Assembly: GCA_025331125.1 (NCBI GenBank) | Contig: JAOALB010000077.1 | Location: forward strand, 185,068 to 249,067 | DNA length: 64,000 nt | Reading direction: 5' to 3' | DNA from: Mycogone perniciosa | Lineage: Eukaryota > Ascomycota > Sordariomycetes > Hypocreales > Hypocreaceae | In this document: positions 35,445 to 45,899 of the stretch, in pieces | How positions within the stretch are numbered: the stretch's first letter is position 1 | Layout of the letters: each line of letters begins with the position of its first letter | Notes under the pieces: model-generated | Told to the model about the DNA's origin: nothing | Database searches by the model: none | The model's input: only the letters and a program-made list of their open reading frames with translations | Translations under genes and position numbers: made by a program

Positions 35445-38400
35445 TGCGTCGATGCTATGGGGCAAAAGAACAGCGTGAGTATTGAAGGAGAGAATGTTCC
35501 CATATTCCTATCTCAAGCCTCCATCGAGATCATATCCGCAGATGATGCCGCCTCCGCCGCCATCAACGACGTGGTGGAAGAGAAGAGGGAGGAAGTGGAC
35601 GTATGGATGCGGTGATGTGGGAAATATATCATATCAACGTCAGACACAAACGGATGTCATTAACAGCCACAAGTGCCAAATCCTGCAAGTGCGCATCCCA
35701 TGTCCAAAAGTTATTTTTGTTTTTGTTCGTTAACCACGCGACAGACCATCTAATCGTACCTAGGCATTACATTATGACCCACAAGCCCGGCGCGTAGGGC
35801 CACATGTTGACCAACTGGGCCTACGATGTGTGCCATACATACGGAGTATGCCTGCACGTTCATAACGCCATGCAGAAACATGAAACCCGAAGCGACGGAC
35901 CGTGTGGGGTAAACAAAACAAAACAACAGAAACAGCACAAGAAGAAACCTCAAACACGGCAAAACGAATGGGCCCGAGTGGAGAGGGAACCGGGAATTTG
36001 GTGATGAACCGCCTAGTGTGCATTGTTTATGATTTATCCTACCGAAAGGTCAGATTCGACGGGGGTTCCCCTTGTCATTCACTTGCTGTCACTTCACGGA
36101 CCCGTTTGTGTGATCCGCTCTGGCCTTGGGCTCGGCGGCTACGGTTGTTATTTTAAGAATGCTGAAGATTGCCATTGGCTGCTTCGACCTGGGGCCTCGA
36201 TATGCCGGAGCCCATACAATCCGTATGGGGTATAGATTAGTATTCCGTACGGAGTACGGAGTAGTTTGACGCTATTTTGAATAAAAATAGAACGCTAGAA
36301 ACACTTCTTCCATTCACAATGGCATTCTTTTTGCCCACATGAAACAAAACCCCCACCATTCCATCTGGAGAAGAAAGCGCCTGCTTCTCCTTGCATGGAC
36401 AGCTGACTCTGCTCTGGGCCTAGTGTTTCTGGGAGGGATGCGTCCGTGGTCTCCTTTCTTAGATACCTATGTACTATCTACATAACACTACTTTGAAGCT
36501 TTCTTAGAAGAGCTGACTGATCTTTTTTAGGGGATTTAATAGACGTCAATCTACCAAGCCTCTGGCTGTTGACGTGATAGGGTGGCTTTCTGCTGAATGA
36601 TATTATTTTCTCTCCGCGTTACCTCCGAAAAGAAACTGTCTGAATCAAACTTTGTTTTGATAAGTTCACCTCCTAATACAATGCTAACCGATCCAGCCAC
36701 AAGTTTCTTCTTCTACTGCTATTTCCAGGTGCTCCGTAAAACCGACCGAGTTCTCTCAAACATGCATATACCCATTCCGCGCTTACATCTTAGTTCCATG
36801 ACATACTAAAAAATTCCAATAAAAGTCAAGGCAACGCTCTCTTCGACTATACTCATAAGTAGCATTGTGCTTGTATCACCTAATTTTGTACTGTCCACCG
36901 TCAGCCCCGTATTCACCGGGTTTGGTGTCCACTCTTCGGCCAAGGCATAACTACGGAGTGCTACATGCGCCGATAGACACGCTCCGAGCGCCAATCATTC
37001 GCTGCAGCACGACTCTAGGCCTTTTATTCCTTCGTCTTCTGCATCTTGTCTTGCTCTTTCGACTCAGCTGTCCTTTTCCCCCTGAAGCCCAATATGCGGC
37101 CACCTCGAGTTTAGCCACTGTTGGCCCAATTGATCATTGGCAGAATACCGAGCTCACGGCGGAATGCTACCCTGAACACATTTACCAGACCGAGGTATCT
37201 TTACAGCTTCTTTTGCAACAGAGAATGTCGTTCGACACGGGATGCCCAGACTTGCACACCAAACAATACGTAAACAATACATAAACAGAAAATTTGCGGC
37301 TTCGGCACGAGATGCGATTCTTGAACACCTACTTCGTACATCCCGCTCAGCCTCAGACTCAAAATCGGCCCTGTGCGCGAGAGGCAGCTCTACAACGGCT
37401 TTGAACCCGGACCTACCGTCAGGCTGGGTGGCGAATCGCTCTTCTTATTTATTAAGTTAATATTAGATCCCCTCTCAAGAAGGAACTGGAAGACGACTTC
37501 ATGGCATGTCGGACTGTGAATGCACCAGGTGTCCACATCTACCCAGTTTGTTACGGCTCATGGTGGTGACTAACTACTGTCCTCAACCCCCTCTGCTGGC
37601 TGACCATCCGGCGAAGGAGAAGGAAGTGAGATAAGGTAACCGTAATACTCCAAGTTTTCCTCGGCTGTCCCATTAAGAAGAATGAGCTCCGGCTGGAAAA
37701 CAGACAGGGGCATCAGAGGCGTGTGAGTCAATATTGGGACTGCCATCATTGCGCCATATGTACTTCGCACAGGCTAGTATTCTCTAACACCATGACGCGA
37801 TGAGATGACATTAAATGGAGAGGAACTGCTGAAGTGGCGGACCAGCGATGTCAGGGAGGTTGTTTGCCTGCAAGTGCTAAATGGCAGGTCGAGTCTGGAG
37901 AGATGAGGGAGAAGACCCGTCCTAGCAAGCGTGTCCATGGAGGCACCGAGGGCAAGCTTATCCCTGTTAGATGAGCTCCAATGCTCGCTTACTTTTACAA
38001 TTCAGGCCAAGCCAGATATCATGCGACAAAGTATGCAAAGTATGCTCAGCTCAAGGCCTGTGCTGGGATCCACGAGGTATGAGGTTGAGTGAACCGACCA
38101 CCCGGCCGATAGCCCGGCCTAGGGCCGCGTTACCTGTCACAGCACACTTTGACGGCTTCTGTACCCGTCGAGGAATTCTCAGTTTGCCTCCTTGGCAGGG
38201 CGCATAGGACCCAGTTGTGAAAGCAGCTGTCCCAACTAGGCATACTGCCCGAATAATCATAATGACCATATTAGGACTGGATATTCACGGCATTTGCTTG
38301 GGCACCAAGGCCAAGACAAATCGAAATTCTAGAACTAAAAGCTGATCAAAGCTTCATAAGACGGATAAATGTGGTACCGTCTTATTCGTCGCACTTGAGA

Positions 38401-39101
38401 CAGGGGCTTTACTTTATTTTGACTGAGACCCAATAGCGAGGCGATTTCTCAGTCCATCGACTATAGAGTAGCGGAGATCGGATAACCAACCCCACACTTT
38501 AAGCCTTGGCTTCCCCATTTGCCCACCTTGAACCCTGAAGCTGAACTGCGGCACCTCCGTTATGAGCCGGAGTGCGCTGTAATATCAGGACTTTTGCGCT
38601 TGGCATAGCGGCCAGATCGATGATACTGACTAATATTGCGCGGATGAAGCACTCTGCCGCTGAAATCATAGTAATAAACACACCAGCTGGCCTTGGCGCA
38701 GCGAAGGAAGATAGCTCCTGGACTGTCGTGGACTGGCTGGTGTCCTCTGGAGTCCCACATACTTCGTATGGCACCACGTATAGGGCGTATCGTTACTACT
38801 GTATTCTGTCCAAGCCCTGGCATAAGCGGCGTTCCTATGCTGCAACAGCGTGGACGATCGTCGGACCTGTGAGACTTTGACTGCAGCGAATCATGGGCAT
38901 CATCTTCAGCTGGACGGAAGTGGACTCAGCCGAAGTTGAGACTCAGAGTCCATTACGTTGCCTGAATAACATTCAAGCAGGGATTCCACCTTCATAAATA
39001 TATAAGGAGGCCTACATCCTCATCTGCAACCAACTTCATCTAGCCAACGACTTCAACACAGTCTCAAGTTTTAGCCAACCATCTACCCAAAGAATTTCAC
39101 C
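35445..39101. other. Large intergenic region, core/accessory transition
   Basis: About 3.7 kb without a credible gene. TACGGAGTA copies are at 35840 and 36248 (overlapping pair). A 9-bp inverted repeat with a 12-nt loop lies at 38356-38385 (ATAAGACGG / CCGTCTTAT). Frames at 36.9, 37.6 and 38.6 kb are short and match nothing I know. Its last 150 bp are the promoter of the defensin-like gene. Confidence 0.55.
38994..39007 (+). promoter_or_regulatory. TATA-type promoter element of the defensin-like gene
   Basis: The sequence ATAAATATATAAGG lies about 95-108 bp before the ATG, a good distance for a TATA box with a short leader. The leader after it is rich in CAAC and CATC, typical of strongly expressed fungal genes. 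Strong TATA boxes are uncommon among the other genes here, suggesting regulated, high expression. Confidence 0.55.
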
Positions 39102-39522
39102 ATGAAGGCCTCTATTTCCTCTCTTATTGCCCTTCTCTCCTCAGCCGCCCTCGTTCTCGGCTCACCCACTCCCGACGGAACCCTCCAGGCCCGAGCACAC
39201 GGATGCCCTTGGGACAATAGCCAATGCTCCTTCTACGTTGGTCACTGATTCCCTTTGCATTGAGGACCTTGCTAACGCCTCTTGTAGTGTAGAAATGTCC
39301 GTACTCTATGCCTATTGGTAAAGAAACTCTAGTATCTACCGTCCTAACTATTGTTCTAGGACGTGAGGAAGACCTGCTCCAATGGCACTGTGCTTCGCCC
39401 CTCCGGCGGATCCTGCGGTGGACTAGGATGGCTGTAAGTGATTCATAGCCCTAATTGAAGTACTAACCTAATGTAATGTCAACAGCACCTGCCAATGCAT
39501 CTACGACAAGAACTGCCCATAA
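39102..39522 (+). CDS. Secreted CSalpha-beta defensin-like peptide
   Basis: Four exons (39102-39236, 39288-39296, 39360-39433, 39486-39522) give 84 residues. A signal peptide (residues 1-20, ending SAALVLG) is followed by a short pro-segment SPTPDGTLQARA and a mature peptide of about 52 residues starting HGCPW. Its eight cysteines are at 35, 42, 46, 54, 67, 75, 77 and 83. This contains the full CSalpha-beta signature: C-x3-C (42/46), G-x-C (GSC, 67) and C-x-C (75/77). Fungal defensin-like peptides such as plectasin share this pattern and a PWD after the first cysteine; 54 and 83 could form a fourth disulfide. Such peptides usually bind bacterial lipid II. Exon 2 is 9 nt and supplies Cys46; an alternative 30-nt form (39288-39317, donor GTAAAG) would give nine cysteines. 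Confidence 0.75.
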
Positions 39523-40124
39523 ATGTCGACAGGAACGCTTCTCTAGGACAGTCCAAAACATCACTTAGAAGTATTGAGATCAGAGAAAAGAGCAAGCTTG
39601 AGGGATTCCTACTTGTGATTCACTTTGTGCTATATAACCTGAATTACATAAAACGTTCTTCCTTCATGCAGTTTGCCACAATCTCTTATATGTTGCTGAA
39701 GATGATGGAGGGATTGCCACAAATATATTTTATATGCCAGCAGAGCTTCTCTCTAGACTCTCGGTAGTTTGAAAGGGAGGCTTATTATGAAGTTAATAAT
39801 TACCACCCCAAGACCGTGAGAGATAGATAATACCCGGACAGATTCTCAATCTGACGTTGAATGGCAGACTCAAATGTCGGCTGTCGGGCCACCTCCCAAC
39901 CTCAGGTCTAACTGATCAGCATCAGAGCCTAAGGCCTTCCTGCGATGTGCAGGCCTGCGTCTTAGAAGATTGATGATTAATGAAGACTTCAGAATGACAT
40001 TGTCAAATACTTTCAGCAAATAACTCTGTAGAAGATCCAGGAATTGTTTCAATTATATGAATGATCTCTCAAATACGGCGAAATCCCACATGCTAAAGAA
40101 CATTGCTTTCTTCGTGCATATCCT
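39523..40124. other. Spacer between the defensin-like gene and an NLR pseudogene
   Basis: About 600 AT-rich bases. The left part is the 3' region of the defensin-like gene; the right part may hold further eroded NLR sequence. Nothing firm seen. Confidence 0.5.
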
Positions 40125-42375
40125 TTAGACGAGCTTGCCAGGCCTGGATGCCAAATAGGCATGGCCATTCTGAATGGCCCAGAAAACCGGGGTCTTACCA
40201 AGTTCGTCTCTCAAATTTGGATCCTCTCTGCCTAGCATGAGTCTTGCCAAGTGCTCTACCCCAAAATATGTCGCTAAATGCAGCCCAGTCATTCCAGTTT
40301 GCTGGAGTGTTGTGTAGTTCCAAAAATGTTGCCTGGATAGTAATGTTTCGCATAAAGACTAGACCTTGAACCTGCTCTCCAGGAAGCTTATAATGACTGG
40401 GCTTGATGCAATGCATGCAGGGGCCTCATTGGCATGATGTCCCTAGTGATGCGCTGCATAATGATAGAGTCGATTTGATCACAGTCTGTCCTTGAGATTC
40501 TCCTTCGTGCTGCAAAAACCGCTGTCGAATATACTGAAAGATAGATATGAAATACAAACCATTGTGGTAGTGGTTGGCGCTTCTGGGAACCATTGGCTTT
40601 GTGTTCGTCTGAAGTATTCCTGTGTTGTGAAGTGGACAAGCCGGATGATATCGCTCTCCTCATCGACTGTGACCAAGCCAGCACACACTGAGATGATGTC
40701 TTCAATCTCGGTCAAGTTCTCTTTATCAAGTTCAGGTTTCCCAATTTCGACAGCGAGCGCATGCTGAAGCTCTTCTGTTGTCAACCGCCCCTTAGCGCAG
40801 GTAATCCACATCAACGCCTGCTTGGCAAGCTCCTTCTCATCTTTCAGCTGGCCCTCGATTCGCTCCATTGAATTTCTGTATGCATGGTCGTATGCGTCGG
40901 ATCCAGAAGCCAGCTTCTTCAAAGTGCTGCGGGAAGCTTTGACTGACCGCTTCCCTTTGAGGGAATCGAAGTGAAGTTGTGCGAGCAAGAACCTAGCGAT
41001 GTCAGCGTGGTTCTTTTTGGATGGAAGTCTACTTACATGCCGTTGAAGGCATCCACAACACAGGTTATTATCTCTTCTTGCAAGCTGGGACTGCGTCGAA
41101 CGAAGGCCGGAAGCTGATCCATACGATCGACTAGATAACGTCGCACGTCTTCCTCGCTGGCTCTTATTTCTAGGGACACATGCATCATAAACAGATCTGT
41201 GATCTCTGGAATGAAGATTGAGGTTGCAAAGACGTTGGCTTTGATCTTGTCCTGGAGATTGAAGAGTTCGGATAGGAGCTTCCTCCGGCACCCATCGGAC
41301 ATTTGGCATTCATCCAGTGCATCGACGACGACAAAGACTCTCGAATAAATGCTAGTCACCGATCGGAGGACTGTCGATATTTCTTCAAGTGATGGCCGCG
41401 TTTGTCGAGCTTCATGTTTCTTATGGAGCTCTCTCACACTTGCTGGTAGCTGAGACTCAGTTTCCACTAGCTGTCTCAGTAGACTAGCCAGCACATAATC
41501 CATATTTTGCTCGTCTTGCCGCCGGAAGTTGCAGTATATGTACGCAATCCCAATGCTTGGGTCGTCTCAGTAGCGTGTGGAGAGGTCGTTAGCAACGATG
41601 GAAGTGAGTATCGTTTTCCCTGCACCTGGAATGACTGGACAAAATAATGTCTGTCCTTCGTCGTCTGACCATGTCCTGTACTCCTGTGAGTTTAGAAGCC
41701 ACTGACCAGTACCTTCTTGTCGCCGGCGGAAGAAGTCATTCTGTTGAGAAGTGTAGTCGATCGGTGTGAGCCAATTCAGAATTGCCGTACGGTCCTGATC
41801 ATCTTGTCGTTGATTCAATCGATCCACTCCAACCTTCGTCGCCACGGTTGTTCTACTGCTTTCTTTCAGTATTATAGCTCATTATGCACGGTGAGAAAAG
41901 GATTACCTCGTTAGGCCCTGACGGAAGGCGTTTAGCAGAGTCATATTCGATGTGATTCTGTCCCTCAACTTGTGGATGACCTCAGGGTCCCAGTTGAACC
42001 TGTCTCGCACCCTCTTGACTTTATCCAAATCTCCCTGTGCTGAATTTGGCTGTAGCCCACCGTACTTGTCAACTGTCTGCTCCAGCTCCTTAAGGATATT
42101 GTGGCATCCGTCCAGGATGTTTTGCAGTTTCGCCTTGCGATCGTCATTGTCGGCTCCCTCGTCCATGAGATCCACTTCGACATCTTGAAGAATGATCGAT
42201 AGGCTTCTGAACCTGTAGGGACAAGGTCAACTAAGTGCTAGATTAATTAGGAACAGGGGCGGTCAACATACTCATCAGATATTGCCCTGAATTGACTAGG
42301 AGCCCTGGCAAACTCCTTGCGGAGGAGCCTGGTGGCAAGGTCGATCGTCGCGCCGATATTGAGTCCGAAGCTCAT
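40125..42375 (-). pseudogene. Broken NACHT-ankyrin NLR (STAND) gene
   Basis: Remnant of an intracellular immune-type receptor. From ATG 42375: an N-terminal helical fungal-STAND domain (MSFGLNIGATIDLATRLL, coiled region to about 41900), NACHT with the P-loop PVIPGAGKT (the usual first Gly is Val) and Walker B VFVVVDALDEC, a winged-helix-like region with WITCAKGRLTTEELQHAL, then the start of an ankyrin array (GMTGLHLATYFGVEHLARL, GKTPVFWAIQNGH). Introns keep phase, but the frame is cut by TGA at 41567-41569, TGA at 40479-40481, TAG at 40443-40445 and TAG at 40359-40361. Each can arise from CGA, CAA/CGA, TGG and CAG by C-to-T or G-to-A change, as in RIP or deamination. The frame ends at TAA 40125-40127. 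Otherwise well preserved, so decay is recent. Confidence 0.82.
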
Positions 42376-42831
42376 TTCGTCAATCTCCGTTGTTCATTAT
42401 TCTTCGATGTATTATCTCGAGAAGAATGTAAGTGAACTCTTCATGTACATTGAGAGTCGGACAATGGAAACGCATGTTGGGTTGGAATCGAGCGGGGTGT
42501 TGGGCATGTCTGATATCTAATGATCACATGTGCTCTGGTTTCTTCGCCCAATGTTTAGTAACACAAAAAAGGCTTGGCATTCATATAATTCAAGGAAATT
42601 TATAGAAAAGGCTAAAAAAAGGGCGAACCGGTGGGTAGTTGTTTCGATGGTTTCCACTGAGTAGATAGCAATCCTCGACCAGGTGGAACTAAGATTCCCG
42701 TGAGTCTTGCATAGCCCGAACTTCTTCCTTCCATTACTGCTGCAAATAGGTACCTAGTAGTCCGCTATGCCATCCTCGCCGTATCTGGCGATCTGACACT
42801 ATTTGTGACCAACTATTAATCACTTGATTAG
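42376..42831. other. Spacer between NLR pseudogene and hAT element
   Basis: About 450 bp that would contain the NLR promoter and the 3' end of the transposon. I could not identify a terminal inverted repeat or target-site duplication by eye. Confidence 0.5.
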
Positions 42832-45104
42832 TTACTCTACATCCCTCCAATCCCTCAAGTACTGAAGCTTCTCAATCGTTTCAGGGTTAAAAACATGTGG
42901 CTGCTTTTTGATAAAGACCTTCGATTTGCTGGTAAGTCTCTCGATATCAGCATGGTCTGCTGGAATCGACAAGATGTCCCGCGCCATCTTCGCCAGGGTT
43001 GGTAATTTTTGTTGATGCTCCTCCCACCATTGGAATGGATCCAAGAGTTTTGTAAGGCTTATGGACTTTTTCAAGTTGTAGTCGTTCAACTCTTCGATAG
43101 GGTCGGTCACGGTAGTTTCATCGGCAGGGGAACTGAGGTCCCGATTCAGAGAGACAGGTTCGTCTCTTTTGATGTTCGCAGACCACCAGCGCTCATAGAA
43201 GCTCTTGAACTGCTCGTAGATCCGTTGAACCTCGACTTCATCCTGCACTAGGTCTTCCACAAACTTGAGTCCCATTGCAGGATGTAGAATGACTGCAGCC
43301 CAATACACAGGTGATTCGCGCACGAAGGCCCCAAAGTCGTCGACTTCCTGAATGGCGAGCTGAAGGCCCTTATGGATAGAAGTCTCCCAAGGATTGTCTA
43401 AATGGGGAGAACGACGCATAATTGACCCTGTGTTCTCTGAATCTGTATTTATGCGTAAAGGTGGTGTCCATTCTTGCAACTGTGCGTCCAGGTGGCCGCG
43501 TAGGCTATGGGCTTTGTGCATAATGCTGGAAATTGCCGCAGGTAACGAGGACTCAAGTGCCCTGTTTTGGGTCATCAGGGGACGCAGGATACGCTCAAGC
43601 ACTGCCAAATATCTCCAGTCATCTTCATGCAGGATGAAGTTGCGGGAAATCGATTCACGGCTATCAGCCTGTTCCAGATTGCGACGACAAAAAAACTCGA
43701 TGCTATCTTGTAGTTGCAGTGCGCGCTCGAGCAGACGGAATACCGACGTCCACGGGGTTTCGTCGTTCTTTCGGTAAAAGGCTGAAACAGTAAAGAGAAC
43801 TTCATCATCCTCGCCATCCTCCGCTTTCCTGAAGCCAAAAATCTGAAAGGATATATGATAGTCGTCTGAGATTTGTATGTGCCGAACGAGACCCAGTAGC
43901 TTATCCACGGGTCCTTGTGGTTCGAGATCTTCGTCAACGTCGCCAACATCGCCAATGGTGGTATCGCGGCTTTTGCCAAAAAGGATGGCTTTGGCGGTGA
44001 GGTCAATGGTGTTCCTCCAACTGCGAAGGCCACGCTCACGGACCTCATCCTCAATGGGCCGGAATGGGGATGACACATAAAACCCCCGGAAAAGGGTTGT
44101 GAGACACTGTGTATTGAACTTGGCGTTGTCAAGCATGAAGTATCCGATCTGGTGATGGCCAAGGTCGAACTCCTTAAAAATGCACCCCAGCCAATCTGCA
44201 AGCTCCGCACCTCTTTCAATATAGGGAACAGGCCGGAAGGCGAGGAGCTTAGTAGTCCAGGCTCGCTGTTTGGAGACATAATGGCCGATGACTCCAAGAA
44301 CAGACTCGTATCCATTCGACGATGGCGAATTCCAGAGATGAAATGAGAGATGAATTAGGGAGGCGGCCGAGTGAAGGTCATTTTTGACGTGTAGCTTCAA
44401 CTCTTCATAACAGACCCCAACCCACGTTCGCAACACTGAAATTTCCTGAATAGAGGGCAGCACCAGTTCATAAACGGCTGGGTTTAACAGCAAGACGAGC
44501 TGATGAAATTGCTTCCTACAAACAACATCCAGGGGCATGCCGGACGTGACAACGAGCTCAATAAGACGCGCCTGAAATATCGTGACAGTATTGTCACGCG
44601 GGTCTTGCTCAGGGACTTTGGCTGTTGGAGCTGTTGTAGTTGACCTTGATAGTATCTCTAGGATAGATGGCTGCGGTCGCAGTCGCAAAACGGAGTCCTG
44701 GTTGGGGCTGGTTATCCCATGCCTGTTGATAAGGTGCGAAATAATAGATGACGTCGATTTGTTGCAGCGCATGAGACCATCCGTACTATACGGCTTCGTG
44801 TCACAGGCATGGCAGAGCCAGAACAAAGTGCCAACCCTGTCTAGTCTGTGGGTCTGTGCCAGCACAGCATAAGCGTGTAGCCGTGTTCGAAGACCCATGA
44901 GCGACGACGAGAGCCCCCATTCGGACACCATTCCTCAAGGATGAAGACCATGCCATTGAATCGAAGCTTTGGGAGATCTGCAATGGGTATTTTCGAACGC
45001 GGCGAGGGGGGTGATATGGATTCAAGTTGACTTGTGATACTAATGTGTCGAGGCTGTGCCGAAGACCGCAACAGACTCAGAGGCACCATACTTGACGCTG
45101 CCAT
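42832..45104 (-). mobile_element. hAT transposon (restless-type) with damaged transposase
   Basis: A 699-codon frame (42832-44931) encodes most of a hAT transposase: a BED-type zinc finger end (FWLCHACD...HLINRHG), the RNase-H-like core (SLIHLSFHLWNSP, then FMLDNAKFNT), a W-rich helical insertion and the hAT dimerisation domain (WWEEHQQKLPTLAKMARDILSIPADHADIERL). The first catalytic Asp of the usual SFDLW is His (CAT at 44338-44340). The conserved N-terminus is split over other frames: from ATG 45104 one frame gives RRRSWVFEHGYTLM, a second GTDPQTRQGWHF, and only then the main frame FWLC; two small indels between about 44830 and 44890 explain this. So the element is probably dead by itself. 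Ends not located. Confidence 0.85.
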
Positions 45105-45899
45105 TGTTCATCGCGTGCTGAACACTGGAGCAGAAAGCTCCCGAAACCAGGGGTGATGTTGTGAAGAAGAAGAAGAAGCGAACGCGTCGCGCTCTGAAGT
45201 GCTACTAAGGGTCTTTTGCCTCATTTTGCTGCTTTTTGTGGTGCCGGAAAACCCATTCAATTCAATCAATTCAATCAAATACATCTGGTTGAATAAAAAA
45301 AGGTGTGCTAATACGAGTAGTAGTAGTACTACTGAAAGTGATGGTAGAAATGTTGGGGTATCATTCGACGTGGTCTGTGACTCCCCCTCCATGCCTCAAT
45401 AGTTTCTTCACAAGCCCATCCTTAGTTATATACTCCGTACTTTAAGTTAGTACGAGGTATGATCTGAAACATTGGAGTCAATGCTTCGAGAAGCACTTGG
45501 ATCTGGTAATGAGGACTGTGAGAGTGAGGATACTGGTGAGCGAGCCGACAAAACTGCCAGGCCCAGGCCTTCACCTGGCGAGAGCAAGCATTCCGTTATT
45601 GTTCAATGTGTCATCTCAATAAATAACCATCTCACTGGACATAGAGTAAGCAGGGGTGATGGTACAGTGGCACTATGTAGATTGAAGATCGAAGGCTCTG
45701 TGTGAATCGATATAATTCGATCTTCAGGTTCGTCGAAACAGTTCTCATTAAAGATGAACTATATAATAGACTACACGGTCGTCATACTGATTTCGAACGC
45801 CGCGCTTGAGTCCCAGTTCGATTCCGCAACTCGATAGTTAGTTAGTTCCCTCGCCTCCTATTCTATTCCTCATTCTCACACAATAAACCACAAACTCAT
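45105..45899. other. Spacer between hAT element and GMC oxidoreductase gene
   Basis: About 800 bp. It should include the 5' end of the hAT element and the 3' region of the GMC gene. A TACTCCGTA copy is at 45431 and a 12-bp palindrome AGTAGTACTACT near 45321. No gene seen. Confidence 0.5.

Noticed and set aside
42376..42831. Terminal inverted repeat of the hAT element
   Set aside because: No convincing match to a repeat in 45105-45480 by eye; left unassigned.
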